Shown in pieces: positions 1-8,959 of a stretch of 64,000 bases of DNA. This DNA comes from an uncultured Aquimarina sp. (GTDB taxonomy: Bacteria > Bacteroidota > Bacteroidia > Flavobacteriales > Flavobacteriaceae): positions 117,260 to 181,259 of the forward strand of contig NZ_CANLYD010000014.1 in assembly GCF_947495315.1 (NCBI RefSeq), given 5' to 3'. Below the pieces are notes generated by a model. It saw only the letters and a list, made by a program, of their open reading frames with translations. It was not told the DNA's origin and ran no database searches. Position 1 is the stretch's first letter. Every line of letters begins with the position of its first letter. The translations under genes were made by a program, and so were the position numbers.

Positions 1-94
1 ATATACTCTAAATGATTTTATAAAAACGTTAAAAGCTTTTTAAACAGTTACAGGATATCATAAATTTATTAGACTAACTTAAAATAGATATTCC

Positions 95-274
95 ATGAAA
101 TCAAATCTTTTAAACATCGATGGTGTTAAGATACTCTCCAGAGAGTGTCAGACAATGATCAAAGGACAAGCCGGGATAGACGTATCGTTATGTGGTTGTT
201 CTTGTAGCGGAGCTGTAACGGGTCCAGCTTATTGCAGTGAATTTATTGCTTGTCCACAAGTATATACTTGCTAG
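95..274 (+). CDS. Cys-rich short peptide with bacteriocin-type leader
   Basis: A 59-residue ORF with an ATG start. The N-terminal third (LLNIDGVKILSRECQTMIKG) resembles the leaders of other small peptides in this window (LSREQLKHIGG, LSREAQKKIDGG), but the double glycine is degenerate (KGQAG). The mature part is rich in Cys and small residues: five Cys fall in the stretch after residue 32, including CGCSC. The family is typical of Bacteroidota peptides probably exported and cleaved by a peptidase-containing ABC transporter; no such transporter or modifying enzyme is beside it. It ends ten bases before a strong terminator. Product activity is unknown. Confidence 0.55.
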   Translation: MKSNLLNIDGVKILSRECQTMIKGQAGIDVSLCGCSCSGAVTGPAYCSEFIACPQVYTC

Positions 275-284
275 GAAATTTATT

Positions 285-340
285 AATAGTTCTAAAACTT
301 TTTAATTATATCAATACTATTAAAAAGTTTTAGAACTATT
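285..340. terminator. Bidirectional terminator, 22-bp perfect stem
   Basis: AATAGTTCTAAAACTTTTTA at 285 and its exact complement ending at 340 form a 22-bp perfect stem around a 12-nt loop (307-318). It lies between the convergent peptide gene and mgtE and can serve both. Confidence 0.8.
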
Positions 341-354
341 TGATTTCTTTTATT

Positions 355-1710
355 TTAAAAACCTAGAATCAATTCTGCAATATAGAAGAACAAGAAAATT
401 CCAAAGATATCGTTGCTTGTTGTTATAAACGGACCCGTTGCTATTGCGGGGTCAATTCCTCTTTTATCAAGAATTATAGGGACAAAGGTGCCAATTAGTG
501 CAGCTACTATAATAACACTCATAAGGGCTATAGCAATCGTTAGACTAAATGAAATTTCATACCCCATTACGATCCCAAATAATATTACCAGAAGTGCCAG
601 AGCAGCTCCATTAATTAAGCTAAGCCCCACTTCTTTTAGTAATCGATTCCAAAGACTACCTTTCACATTGTCATTAGCTAAACCTTGTACTATAATTGCT
701 GATGACTGAACACCTACATTACCTGCCATCGCGGCGATAAGTGGGGTGTAGAAAAATAAGTCACGTATTCTTGGGTTCGTCATAACATCCTCAAAATCTT
801 GCATAATAAATACACTGCCTAATCCTCCAAATAATCCTAAGATTAACCAGGGTAAACGTGCTCTTGTGAGTTCCCAAACATTATCATCTGCTTCTACATC
901 CTGAGATATACCTGCTGCCATCTGATAATCCTTTTCAGCTTCTTCTTTGATAAAATCTACCATATCATCGATCGTAATACGACCGACCAAAACAGTTTCA
1001 TGATCTACAACTGGGATAGCTTCCAGATCATATTTTTGCATAATTCTGGCAACTTCTTCGCCTTCGGTATCTACAGTTACATAGTCAACTTTAGGAATAT
1101 AAACTTCGCTAATGTGTGTTTTTGCTGGAGCGGTTAGTAAATCTTTTAGAGATAATCTTCCTTTTAACCTTCCTTCCTTATCTATAACATAAATAGAGTG
1201 TACTCGGGTAACATTTTCCGCTTGACGGCGCATTTCTCGTACACATCCCGCAACTGTCCATGTTTCCTTTACTTTTACCAGTTCTTTAGCCATTAATCCT
1301 CCTGCAGTGTCTTCTTCATACAAGAGTAACTCTTTTATATCTTCGGCATGTTTTTCGTCTTCTATCTCCGCAATTACTTCTTCAGCACGATGTTCGGGGA
1401 GCTCTGCAATAATATCGGCGGCATCATCAGTATCCATTTCTTCTAACTCTTCTGCAATTTCTTTTACAGATAGGTTATCCAGAATACGTTCTCTAAAATC
1501 TTCTTCTAGCTCCATAAGAGCTTCAGAAGTTTTCTCACTATCAAACAATTTAATTAGGTAGGTAGCTTGATAAAGGTTTAGCTCTTCAATTATTTCTGCA
1601 AAATCAGCAAAGTGGATTTCTTTAAGCATTTCTTGCAAATGAGTATCGCCTTCATCATTAATGAGGCGCTTCACTTGTTCGATAAGCTCATTGGAAATCT
1701 CGAATGACAT
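355..1710 (-). CDS. mgtE: Magnesium transporter MgtE
   Basis: A 451-residue protein of normal MgtE length and order. It has a helical MgtE N domain (about 1-130), two CBS domains (about 135-260) that sense cytoplasmic Mg2+, a connecting helix, and five membrane helices (about 285-450) forming the dimeric channel. The membrane part contains the conserved stretches TPLIAAMAGNVGVQSSAI and ITTSNDIFGIF. It probably admits Mg2+ across the inner membrane with gating by its own CBS/N domains. It is a single-gene unit with its own promoter box just upstream, and faces a shared terminator. Confidence 0.95.
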   Translation of the reverse strand: MSFEISNELIEQVKRLINDEGDTHLQEMLKEIHFADFAEIIEELNLYQATYLIKLFDSEKTSEALMELEEDFRERILDNLSVKEIAEELEEMDTDDAADIIAELPEHRAEEVIAEIEDEKHAEDIKELLLYEEDTAGGLMAKELVKVKETWTVAGCVREMRRQAENVTRVHSIYVIDKEGRLKGRLSLKDLLTAPAKTHISEVYIPKVDYVTVDTEGEEVARIMQKYDLEAIPVVDHETVLVGRITIDDMVDFIKEEAEKDYQMAAGISQDVEADDNVWELTRARLPWLILGLFGGLGSVFIMQDFEDVMTNPRIRDLFFYTPLIAAMAGNVGVQSSAIIVQGLANDNVKGSLWNRLLKEVGLSLINGAALALLVILFGIVMGYEISFSLTIAIALMSVIIVAALIGTFVPIILDKRGIDPAIATGPFITTSNDIFGIFLFFYIAELILGF

Positions 1711-1746
1711 AAAATAGTTGTTTATGGATTTCTTTACAAATGCTCA

Positions 1747-1754
1747 CAAAGATA
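1747..1754 (-). promoter_or_regulatory. Candidate sigma-A -7 box for mgtE
   Basis: The minus strand reads TATCTTTG, matching the Bacteroidota -7 consensus TAnnTTTG, 37 bases upstream of the mgtE ATG. No clear -33 TTG box could be assigned. Confidence 0.4.
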
Positions 1755-1796
1755 ACCAAAGAAATCAATTGCAGTTTAGATAGGTGTTAAATGAAA

Positions 1797-2663
1797 TCAG
1801 TTTACCGATTTTTCAATAAGTAATGTTAGTTCTATAAACTGATCAACATTTAATTGCTCCGGTCTTTTGCTTAGCATATCCATCTCCTTAATTTCATCAA
1901 TTAACTGGAAAGTTTTTAGACTGTTTCTCAATGTTTTTCTTCGTTGCCCAAAAGCAGTTTTTACTACTTTGTAGAAGAGTTTTTCATCACAAGGCAGTGT
2001 GTGTATTGGTTTTCTGATTAAGCGTAATACGCCACTATCTACTTTAGGCGGTGGGTTAAAAACAGATGGCGGGACTGTGAATAAATATTCAGCATCATAA
2101 AATGCCTGAGTTAGTACGGACAAGATACCGTAGGTTTTACTCCCAGATTTTTCGCAAATACGTTGAGCAACTTCTTTCTGAAACATTCCTGTAAATTCAG
2201 GAATTCTATGACGTTTCTCTAAGGTTTTAAAAACAATTTGAGACGAAATGTTATATGGGAAATTACCAGTAATTGCAAATGGCTCATTGTCAAATAATGT
2301 GTCAAGATCATATTTTAGGAAATCTGCTTCGATTACCTGAAACGCTCCTTTTCCGTTTCTGATTTCAGGATGTTCTAAAGGAAAATTGGTGTTGAGGTAC
2401 TCAATAGATTCGGTGTCTAAATCCATAGCAATTAGGTCAACATCTTTTTGGAGGATGTATTTGGTAAGGACTCCCATACCAGGACCAATCTCAATTACAT
2501 TGGTGTAGTTATTTAAGGTTAGTGTATCTCCAATTTTTTTTGCAATGTCTTCATCTTTTAAAAAATGCTGACCTAAATGTTTTTTTGCGCGGACAGCAGT
2601 CTTTTCTTGGCGGCCTTTATAGTTTGAGGATTGGGCTTTGTTTTTTTTGAATTTGGAGGACAT
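1797..2663 (-). CDS. rsmA: 16S rRNA dimethyladenosine transferase
   Basis: A 288-residue protein of the KsgA/RsmA family, which dimethylates two adjacent adenines in the 3' terminal helix of 16S rRNA during late 30S assembly. The SAM-binding motif EIGPGMGVLT is at about 58-67 and the catalytic motif NFPYNIS at 134-140. The GQHFL signature sits near residue 31, after a basic N-terminal tail of about 28 residues that is longer than in E. coli. Its start lies one base from the stop of the membrane protein upstream, so the two are probably cotranscribed with the DUF4286 gene. Confidence 0.95.
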   Translation of the reverse strand: MSSKFKKNKAQSSNYKGRQEKTAVRAKKHLGQHFLKDEDIAKKIGDTLTLNNYTNVIEIGPGMGVLTKYILQKDVDLIAMDLDTESIEYLNTNFPLEHPEIRNGKGAFQVIEADFLKYDLDTLFDNEPFAITGNFPYNISSQIVFKTLEKRHRIPEFTGMFQKEVAQRICEKSGSKTYGILSVLTQAFYDAEYLFTVPPSVFNPPPKVDSGVLRLIRKPIHTLPCDEKLFYKVVKTAFGQRRKTLRNSLKTFQLIDEIKEMDMLSKRPEQLNVDQFIELTLLIEKSVN

Positions 2664-2664
2664 C

Positions 2665-3093
2665 CTATGATTGTTTTGTGAGTGGTTGGATTTTTTCTAA
2701 AATATTTTTTTCTATTTCAGCACGATCCTTTTTTTTAAACCATGAAATTTCAAGATCAATTTTATAATCATCTTTGGTCACAATATAAGGTTCAGAACCT
2801 CCTTTAGCGGGATAGAAATTTTTAATAAAATCGTACGCAACTTCTTGACGACCAATGATCATATAATCGTCATAGAAACTAATCGTTGGCTTATTAGATC
2901 GTATGATTAAAAATGCAGCTAAAACAAAGGCAATAATAAGGAATATAAATATTACTTTTTCAAAAAATGAACTTTCGACAAAAAAAGTAACAATATCTAG
3001 AAATATACTAACTATGAAAATCGAAAAACCAGCACCAACGATAAGACCAAAAATCTTAATTGCATACAAAAATGTTGGTCGGTATTGTTTCAT
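2665..3093 (-). CDS. Two-helix membrane protein, unknown function
   Basis: A 142-residue protein I do not recognise. It has two hydrophobic segments (about 9-36 and 43-63), then a soluble tail of about 75 residues with alternating beta-like stretches (ISFYDDYMIIG, YKIDLEISWF) that resembles a small PH-like domain. It sits between a DUF4286 gene (2 bases away) and rsmA (1 base away), so it is almost certainly translated from one operon mRNA. The neighbours do not suggest a specific function. Confidence 0.75.
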   Translation of the reverse strand: MKQYRPTFLYAIKIFGLIVGAGFSIFIVSIFLDIVTFFVESSFFEKVIFIFLIIAFVLAAFLIIRSNKPTISFYDDYMIIGRQEVAYDFIKNFYPAKGGSEPYIVTKDDYKIDLEISWFKKKDRAEIEKNILEKIQPLTKQS

Positions 3094-3095
3094 TG

Positions 3096-3404
3096 TTATT
3101 GTTCGCTAATGATTTCTAATTCTGTTCTGAAAGCAACAAAATGTCCTGCAAATCTATTTGTTTTAGCTCGAAGACGTTCTGCATCCTCAGCGTAATATTG
3201 TTCGAGTGTCATTTTATTATCTGTAGTATATTGGACAGAATAAGTAAGGCCTCCCATTTCTTCTTCTACTAGAACTTTACTCATTAAAGCTTTACTGAAT
3301 TTTCCAGTAGCCAGCATATCCGGAATATGTTCATTTTTCATCCAGTCCAACCATTCTTCATGTTTGGTTTCTTCTATGTTGATGGTAACGTTATAAATGT
3401 ACAT
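3096..3404 (-). CDS. DUF4286 family protein
   Basis: A 102-residue protein matching the DUF4286 pattern of Bacteroidota: N-terminal YIYNVTINIEE, then HEEWLDWMKNEHIPDMLATG and a VQY strand. The fold resembles a dimeric alpha/beta ferredoxin-like barrel (as in ABM and EthD proteins). Function is unknown in the family as far as I know. It is the first gene of a tight three-gene set that ends with rsmA. Confidence 0.85.
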   Translation of the reverse strand: MYIYNVTINIEETKHEEWLDWMKNEHIPDMLATGKFSKALMSKVLVEEEMGGLTYSVQYTTDNKMTLEQYYAEDAERLRAKTNRFAGHFVAFRTELEIISEQ

Positions 3405-3482
3405 TTATAGTGTATGATTTATCGTTGATAGTTTTGTAAAATGCAAAGAAACGAAATTATAATGGTTATCATCTTGTTATAT

Positions 3483-3668
3483 CTATAGGAGTCTATTACT
3501 TATTTTTATGCGAATATGTTTTACGCATTTACGTATAAAATAAACTAAAATTCCAAATTGTAAAATAGTGTAGAATACCTTTATCCAAGATTTACTACTA
3601 TTTATTATGACTGTTACTATTTGTTGGTGTACGGTTAGTTGCGTGACTAGAACAACTAAAAATAGCAA
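3483..3668 (-). CDS. Possible small membrane protein
   Basis: An open frame with two strongly hydrophobic stretches and a basic tail (RKCVKHIRIKISNR). The only start in range is TTG at 3668 and the frame stays open upstream to about 3704 without an ATG, so the start is uncertain. It could be a real small membrane protein or simply AT-rich open frame between the AraC regulator and the DUF4286 operon. Confidence 0.25.
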   Translation of the reverse strand: MLFLVVLVTQLTVHQQIVTVIINSSKSWIKVFYTILQFGILVYFIRKCVKHIRIKISNRLL

Positions 3669-3728
3669 AAGGAGACTGAATATAAATACCTTAGTAATTA
3701 ATTAAGATACGTTGTTATGTGCTTTTAA

Positions 3729-4601
3729 TTAGCTTTCCTGCTTAGCAAAACCGACTGTTTTACGATAAATATTAGGAGAGACTCCTACTTGTTTTTTAAA
3801 AAATCTACTGAAATAATATTCATCTTCATATCCGAGTAAAAAAGCCACTTCCTTTACGGATTTTGATGTAAGATATAGTTCTCTTTTTGCTTCGACAACT
3901 ATTCGCTGTGCTATTAGTTTGGTTAGTGTTTTGTTAAAATACTCTTTAACAAGTTTACTTAATACACTAGAAGAAATATTTAAAATTTCAGAATAGTCTT
4001 TGGGAGTATGTTTTTTCTTGTAATTCGCTTCGATAGAATACATTAATGATTGTAAAATCTGGGGTTTACTATTCTCTTTAGATGATGTTTTTGCATTATT
4101 TGTATCTAAATTTTTTATCCTTAAGATTGAAATAAGAAATATCTTCAAATAAGATACAAGTGATTCGTGTTGTCCTATTTTGCCTTGTGCAATTTCTAAT
4201 TCCATTTGAGTAATAATATTTAGAAGTGTTTCCTCATTTGACAAATTGAAAAAGGAGCGCCCAAAAATATTATGAAACAAGACTCCTTCTGTTTCAATCT
4301 CATTTTGATGTTTATAAGTACAAAAAAAGTCAGAGTGAAAATTTAATACGATTCCAGAAACATTTTTGATGGATTTTAAAGAATAGGGTTGATATGGTGA
4401 AATACAAATAACTGTTTTATTGGAAATTATATATTTTTCGAGTTCTATTTGTAACTGAACCTCACCTATAAGAATAAGTATGATAGAATAATAATTATGC
4501 CTTTGTATATGGTCAAAATTACTATCATCACTAAATGAAAATAGCTTAAATGCTAGCTCTCCATTTGTTTCATTGATAAGTGTTGATGTCTTGTTTTTCA
4601 C
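3729..4601 (-). CDS. AraC family transcriptional regulator
   Basis: A 290-residue regulator. The N-terminal part (about 10-160) looks like a cupin ligand-sensing domain (YYSIILILIGEVQLQIELEKYIIS). The C-terminal part (about 185-285) is a double helix-turn-helix AraC domain with the second-motif signature VKEVAFLLGYEDEYYFSRFF followed by FKKQVGVSPNIYRK. It is followed 67 bases upstream by the monooxygenase-like gene on the same strand, which may be a target or simply a neighbour. The ligand is unknown. Confidence 0.9.
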   Translation of the reverse strand: MKNKTSTLINETNGELAFKLFSFSDDSNFDHIQRHNYYSIILILIGEVQLQIELEKYIISNKTVICISPYQPYSLKSIKNVSGIVLNFHSDFFCTYKHQNEIETEGVLFHNIFGRSFFNLSNEETLLNIITQMELEIAQGKIGQHESLVSYLKIFLISILRIKNLDTNNAKTSSKENSKPQILQSLMYSIEANYKKKHTPKDYSEILNISSSVLSKLVKEYFNKTLTKLIAQRIVVEAKRELYLTSKSVKEVAFLLGYEDEYYFSRFFKKQVGVSPNIYRKTVGFAKQES

Positions 4602-4668
4602 TCTAAAAATAACTTAAATAACTGAAGATTAAGTAGTTTAGGTTAATCTTCAGTTATAAATTTAAAAA

Positions 4669-4971
4669 TTAACTCATTTGGTTTTTTGAGGCTAATATTT
4701 CCACTTTTTCAATAGTAGGGTCTTCAGTTAATAATTCAGATGCATTTGCCATAAGTGCATTAGCAATTTTTCCGGTTAAATGTGCTTGTCTTCCTTCCTC
4801 GTGAGGGAAAGTATCAAAGATACCAAAAGTAGAAGAGTCAATTTTGATAGCATACCAAGTAATCGTATCTGGTTCATCAATCGCTAAAGGAAGCGCGTTT
4901 GTAATAAAGTTTGCTACTTCTTGCTCTTTTCCCGTTTTTACTTGTAGTCTTACTAATAATGCGAATTTCAT
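4669..4971 (-). CDS. Antibiotic biosynthesis monooxygenase (ABM) domain protein
   Basis: A 100-residue protein starting at the internal ATG (MKFALLVRLQVK); the frame is open another 36 codons upstream but that part has no family resemblance. It has the ABM ferredoxin-like barrel pattern: first strand, helix KEQEVANFITNALPL, then the strands TITWYAIKIDSSTFGIFDTF and a second helix GRQAHLTGKIANAL. Such proteins are small dimeric enzymes or quinol-oxidising/stress proteins; the substrate cannot be told from sequence. Confidence 0.85.
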   Translation of the reverse strand: MKFALLVRLQVKTGKEQEVANFITNALPLAIDEPDTITWYAIKIDSSTFGIFDTFPHEEGRQAHLTGKIANALMANASELLTEDPTIEKVEILASKNQMS

Positions 4972-5324
4972 ATTTTTTGTTGTTATGATTAATACTACTA
5001 CAAAGCTATAGCGAAGGTCTCTTTCTGAAAATAGATAATTTAGGATTAATGATGGACATTTTTTTCTGTAACGAATCAAAAAAGTATCTATTTCAACTTA
5101 ATACTTTATAAGATTACTTTCGGGAATGAACGAGGTTTATTTGTATGATGAATTGCACATATCACCAATATATTCGAAAATACTAGGTAAAAGAAATAGA
5201 ATTGAAAATAATGAAAGCAACCTAATTATTATAAGTATGAATATTGTTTTCACGATCTTTTTTAAAGAGCTATTTCTTCTATTAACATAATATACTAAAA
5301 GAAAATGGGTTACTTCGCTACCTA

Positions 5325-7112
5325 CTAATTAATAGCATCGCCTCGTAAGGTTCGGTACTTTTTTCTGGCATCTACAAAATAAATACTATCCGCATGATTA
5401 AAGATTAGTTTCTCGTATAATTCTTTAGCCTTTTCTGGTTCTCTTAGCACATTTACATATAATTCTGCAAGCCAATAATATGCATCATCAACAAGAATAT
5501 CATCTGGGTAGAATTCTATAATCTTTAGGTAGTTTACTTTCGCTTTTTCGAACTGTTTTTCCTTTTCGAATAATTTAGCTTGTCTTAGAAATGTTTCATC
5601 CTCAATTTTTTCACCTTTATGATTGACAAGTATTTCTCCGTATTTGGCGATGGCTTCTTGATTTTTATTCTGAAAAGCTAATAGATCACCTTTCGCAAAA
5701 ATCTTTAATGCGGTCTGCGTAGAATCTTCTAATGAATTGTCACTTATGATAAGGCTCAGTTCCATTGCATCATTGGCAATTAATTGCGAGGTAGATGATT
5801 TCAGTACATCTAATTGCGTTTGCGCCCAGGCAAAATCGCCTTTGTAATAACTTGTTTTTGCTACTTTGAATCTAGCGTCTTGAGCTAAAAAATTATTTTT
5901 TAAAGCGTTTTGTACTTGGGTATAATAAATAAGTGCTTGGTTGAACTTTTGATCTAAAACAAGAATATCTGCAATTTTCATTTTAGCCCTAGAAGATTGA
6001 AATCTGGAGAGTTTTTCTTCATCTAATAATCGTTTAAGAAAATCAACAGCTTCTTGTTTTCTATCTTGATTAAAAGCTAGGAAATGTGCATAATCAATTT
6101 GTAATCCAATAGTTTCTCTAGATTTTCCGTACGTCTCGAAAATTGTATTATATTGTTGATTAATCGCTTTATATTCTTTCTTGTCAGCAAGGTCAGTTTT
6201 GGCTTTGAGAATAATTTTATGAGCGGTTAGTTTCATATCATTTCCAGCAGGCGCTTCGAGAATGTAATCTAAAATCTGTGTTGCAGACTTTATATCTTTA
6301 GCTCCTATAGCAATTCGTGCGAGTCCAATAATACCTTGTAATCCTTCATCTTTACGTTTATAAATAGCCTTTTCTTGTACAAAAGCTTTTTTGAAATCTT
6401 TTTGCTGTACAAAAAGCCAGCTAAGCATTTCATTATAAATAATATCTGGATTCTGCTGGAGTTTCTTTATTAATAATTTCCTGAAGATAGCATTGGCTTC
6501 GTTTAATGGATCATCCGTGATATATTGATTAAAGTTTCTCTGAACAATATTCTTATAATTAGGTTGTAGTTGAAGTAACGAAAGATAACTATCAAACATC
6601 TTTTCTAACTTACCTTGCTCACCGTATATTTTAGCAAGTTGGACATTGAAATTAGCACCAGGATTGGAAGCCATTCCTTTTTCATAGATTAAAGCTGCCT
6701 GATCGAGGAGATTATATTTTTCGAAACTTTGAGCAAGAGAGTATGCTGCATTTACATTGTTATTGTTAAAACTTTTTATGGCTTTATCATAATATGTTTT
6801 TGCTTTTGTAGCATTTTCCTGAACTTCGTAATGATGTCCTAATTCAACAAGTAATTGTGCATTGTTAGGCTTTTTTTCAATTTGTTTTTGCAAGATCTTT
6901 TCTGCCTTATCGAATTGCTCTAGCTGTTGGTGTGATTCTACCAATCCCAAAAGATAATTGGTACGATTGGGGTTTTTATTATATAACTTCTGATATACAG
7001 AAAGTGCTTTTTCATATTTACCTTGCTGCATATAATTCTTCGCCAGCTGCTCGGATTGACCAAACATTGGGACAGCAAAAAATAAGGCTATATAGAATAA
7101 GATAAAGCGCAT
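5325..7112 (-). CDS. Exported TPR repeat protein
   Basis: A 595-residue protein with a Sec signal peptide (FILFYIALFFAVPMFGQS) and TPR-like helical pairs along its whole length, for example YEKALSVYQKLYNKNP near 33-48 and EKAKELYEKLIFNHADSIYF near the C terminus. It is likely periplasmic and a protein-protein scaffold. It is monocistronic: the upstream side is 318 bases of gene-free DNA and the downstream side holds only unassigned sequence before the ABM gene. Confidence 0.8.
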   Translation of the reverse strand: MRFILFYIALFFAVPMFGQSEQLAKNYMQQGKYEKALSVYQKLYNKNPNRTNYLLGLVESHQQLEQFDKAEKILQKQIEKKPNNAQLLVELGHHYEVQENATKAKTYYDKAIKSFNNNNVNAAYSLAQSFEKYNLLDQAALIYEKGMASNPGANFNVQLAKIYGEQGKLEKMFDSYLSLLQLQPNYKNIVQRNFNQYITDDPLNEANAIFRKLLIKKLQQNPDIIYNEMLSWLFVQQKDFKKAFVQEKAIYKRKDEGLQGIIGLARIAIGAKDIKSATQILDYILEAPAGNDMKLTAHKIILKAKTDLADKKEYKAINQQYNTIFETYGKSRETIGLQIDYAHFLAFNQDRKQEAVDFLKRLLDEEKLSRFQSSRAKMKIADILVLDQKFNQALIYYTQVQNALKNNFLAQDARFKVAKTSYYKGDFAWAQTQLDVLKSSTSQLIANDAMELSLIISDNSLEDSTQTALKIFAKGDLLAFQNKNQEAIAKYGEILVNHKGEKIEDETFLRQAKLFEKEKQFEKAKVNYLKIIEFYPDDILVDDAYYWLAELYVNVLREPEKAKELYEKLIFNHADSIYFVDARKKYRTLRGDAIN

Positions 7113-7430
7113 ACTGCAAGTTTTTTTGTAAATATAGCAAATAGTTACTGAGTATTGGAGTGTTAGAGCATTGGAGAGAATAGTTTTAAGAAAAATATAA
7201 GTATAAAATTTTCATTTTAGTCCAAATTAAAGACTAATTTCTATATATAAATTCACCATACTAAATAGGTGCCTGGATAAAATATTTGAATCAAGTTCCG
7301 AGCTAAAAACTAATAAGTTAGCCTAATCATACCCAACAGGCCATGCTTTAATCAATAATTAAGAATCCTTTTTCGGGATACAATACGTTTCCATAGCTCT
7401 CATCTCTCAAAAAACTCACGAACTAAATAG
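7113..7430. other. Gene-free spacer between TPR gene and serS
   Basis: This holds the 5' region of the TPR gene and the 3' region of serS. I see no ORF of credible composition, no clear rho-independent terminator and no RNA structure. Confidence 0.5.
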
Positions 7431-8702
7431 CTAATCAATGTATTCAAAGCCACAATATGGGACTAATACGTCAGGTATTTTAATACCTTTAGATGTTTGA
7501 TAGTTTTCTAAAATACCTGCTAACACTCTTGGTAATGCTAATGAACTACCGTTAAGGGTATGCGCCAACTGATTTTTACTATTAGTATCTTTAAATCTCA
7601 ATTTGAGACGATTAGCTTGGTAGGATTCGAAATTAGAGACAGAACTTATTTCTAACCAACGATCCTGTGCTGTAGAAAATACTTCAAAATCATAGGTCAA
7701 GGCAGCAGTAAATCCGATATCTCCTCCACAAAGGCGTAAGATACGATATGGTAATTTTAATTCTTTAAGAATCTCTTTTACGTGATCTACCATTCCATCT
7801 AATGCTTTATATGAATTTTCCGGTTTTTCGATACGTACAATTTCTACTTTGTCAAATTGATGTAAACGATTCAATCCACGTACATGAGCTCCATAAGAAC
7901 CAGCTTCTCTTCTAAAACAAGGTGTATATCCTGTACAACAAATAGGAAGATCATTTTCATTTACTAATTCATCCCTAAACATATTAGTAACTGGCACTTC
8001 TGCTGTAGGGATTAGGTAAAGATCATCTGCAGTAACGTGATACATTTGTCCTTCTTTATCTGGTAATTGTCCAGTGCCATAACCCGATGCTTCATTGACT
8101 AAATGTGGAACTTGATACTCTTTATAACCAGCCTCTGTGTTTTTATCTAGAAAATAACTGATTAACGCACGTTGTAATCTGGCACCTTTCCCTTTATAAA
8201 CCGGGAATCCGGCACCGGTAATTTTCACACCAAGTTCAAAATCAATGATGTCATATTTTTTTGCTAATTCCCAATGGGGTAGTGCTCCATCTTCCAAAAC
8301 AGGGATATCACCTTCTCTAAAAACCTCTTCATTATCCTCTTCACTTTGTCCATCAGGAACAGAAGTATGAGGAACATTAGGAATTGTATATAATAGATTT
8401 GTCAGTTCCTCCTGGATCTCAGATAACTTATTAGATAGATCTTTAGAACTCTCTTTAAGTTGACTTGTTTTTTCTTTTAAAATAGTAGCTTTTTTAGCTT
8501 CACCATTTTTAAACAGCACCCCAATTTCTTTGGATAATCTATTAGAATCTGCAAGCGTATTATCAAGTTGCGCTTGAGTAGCACGTCTTTCTTCATCTAG
8601 TTTGATTACCTTTTCCAGTACTGGAGCAGCATCAAAATTACGTTTAGCTAAGGCCTTAATATATTCCTCTTTATTTGCTGTAATTTGTTGTACAAGTAAC
8701 AT
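7431..8702 (-). CDS. serS: Seryl-tRNA synthetase
   Basis: A 423-residue class II synthetase that charges tRNA-Ser. It has the N-terminal antiparallel coiled-coil arm (about 30-100) and the catalytic core with motif 2 CFRREAGSYGAHVRGLNRLHQF and motif 3 NGSSLALPRVLAGILENYQ. The ATG at 8702 (MLLVQQITANKEEY) is preferred because family members begin there and because a promoter box lies at 8781-8788; the longer frame upstream reads through a CCTGAG..TCGAAGG intergenic repeat. Confidence 0.95.
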   Translation of the reverse strand: MLLVQQITANKEEYIKALAKRNFDAAPVLEKVIKLDEERRATQAQLDNTLADSNRLSKEIGVLFKNGEAKKATILKEKTSQLKESSKDLSNKLSEIQEELTNLLYTIPNVPHTSVPDGQSEEDNEEVFREGDIPVLEDGALPHWELAKKYDIIDFELGVKITGAGFPVYKGKGARLQRALISYFLDKNTEAGYKEYQVPHLVNEASGYGTGQLPDKEGQMYHVTADDLYLIPTAEVPVTNMFRDELVNENDLPICCTGYTPCFRREAGSYGAHVRGLNRLHQFDKVEIVRIEKPENSYKALDGMVDHVKEILKELKLPYRILRLCGGDIGFTAALTYDFEVFSTAQDRWLEISSVSNFESYQANRLKLRFKDTNSKNQLAHTLNGSSLALPRVLAGILENYQTSKGIKIPDVLVPYCGFEYID

Positions 8703-8780
8703 GTAGTTTGTTTTGGGCGAAAGAATATAAGCTGTTCCTGAGTTTGTCGAAGGACTGCTATCCTTATCGCAATGAAGAAG

Positions 8781-8788
8781 CAAATTTA
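8781..8788 (-). promoter_or_regulatory. Candidate -7 box for serS
   Basis: The minus strand reads TAAATTTG, matching TAnnTTTG, 79 bases upstream of the chosen serS ATG. It supports the shorter start. No convincing -33 box. Confidence 0.35.
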
Positions 8789-8959
8789 AATAAAAGCATG
8801 GTTTTTGTATGAACTAGAAAGAATTTTTTAAAAAAAGTCTCTTGTCCTTAAAAAGGGTTACAAAAATATGGCATTTTAAGTATACATAGCAAGGTTTTAA
8901 TAAATAGAAAATGAACTTGTAATTTTAGTTACATTTACTCTACTTCTTAAAACTCACAA

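Noticed and set aside
5126..5290. Plus-strand 54-residue ORF between ABM and TPR genes
   Set aside because: Low-complexity, no start signal, no resemblance to anything; open frames this short are expected in AT-rich DNA.
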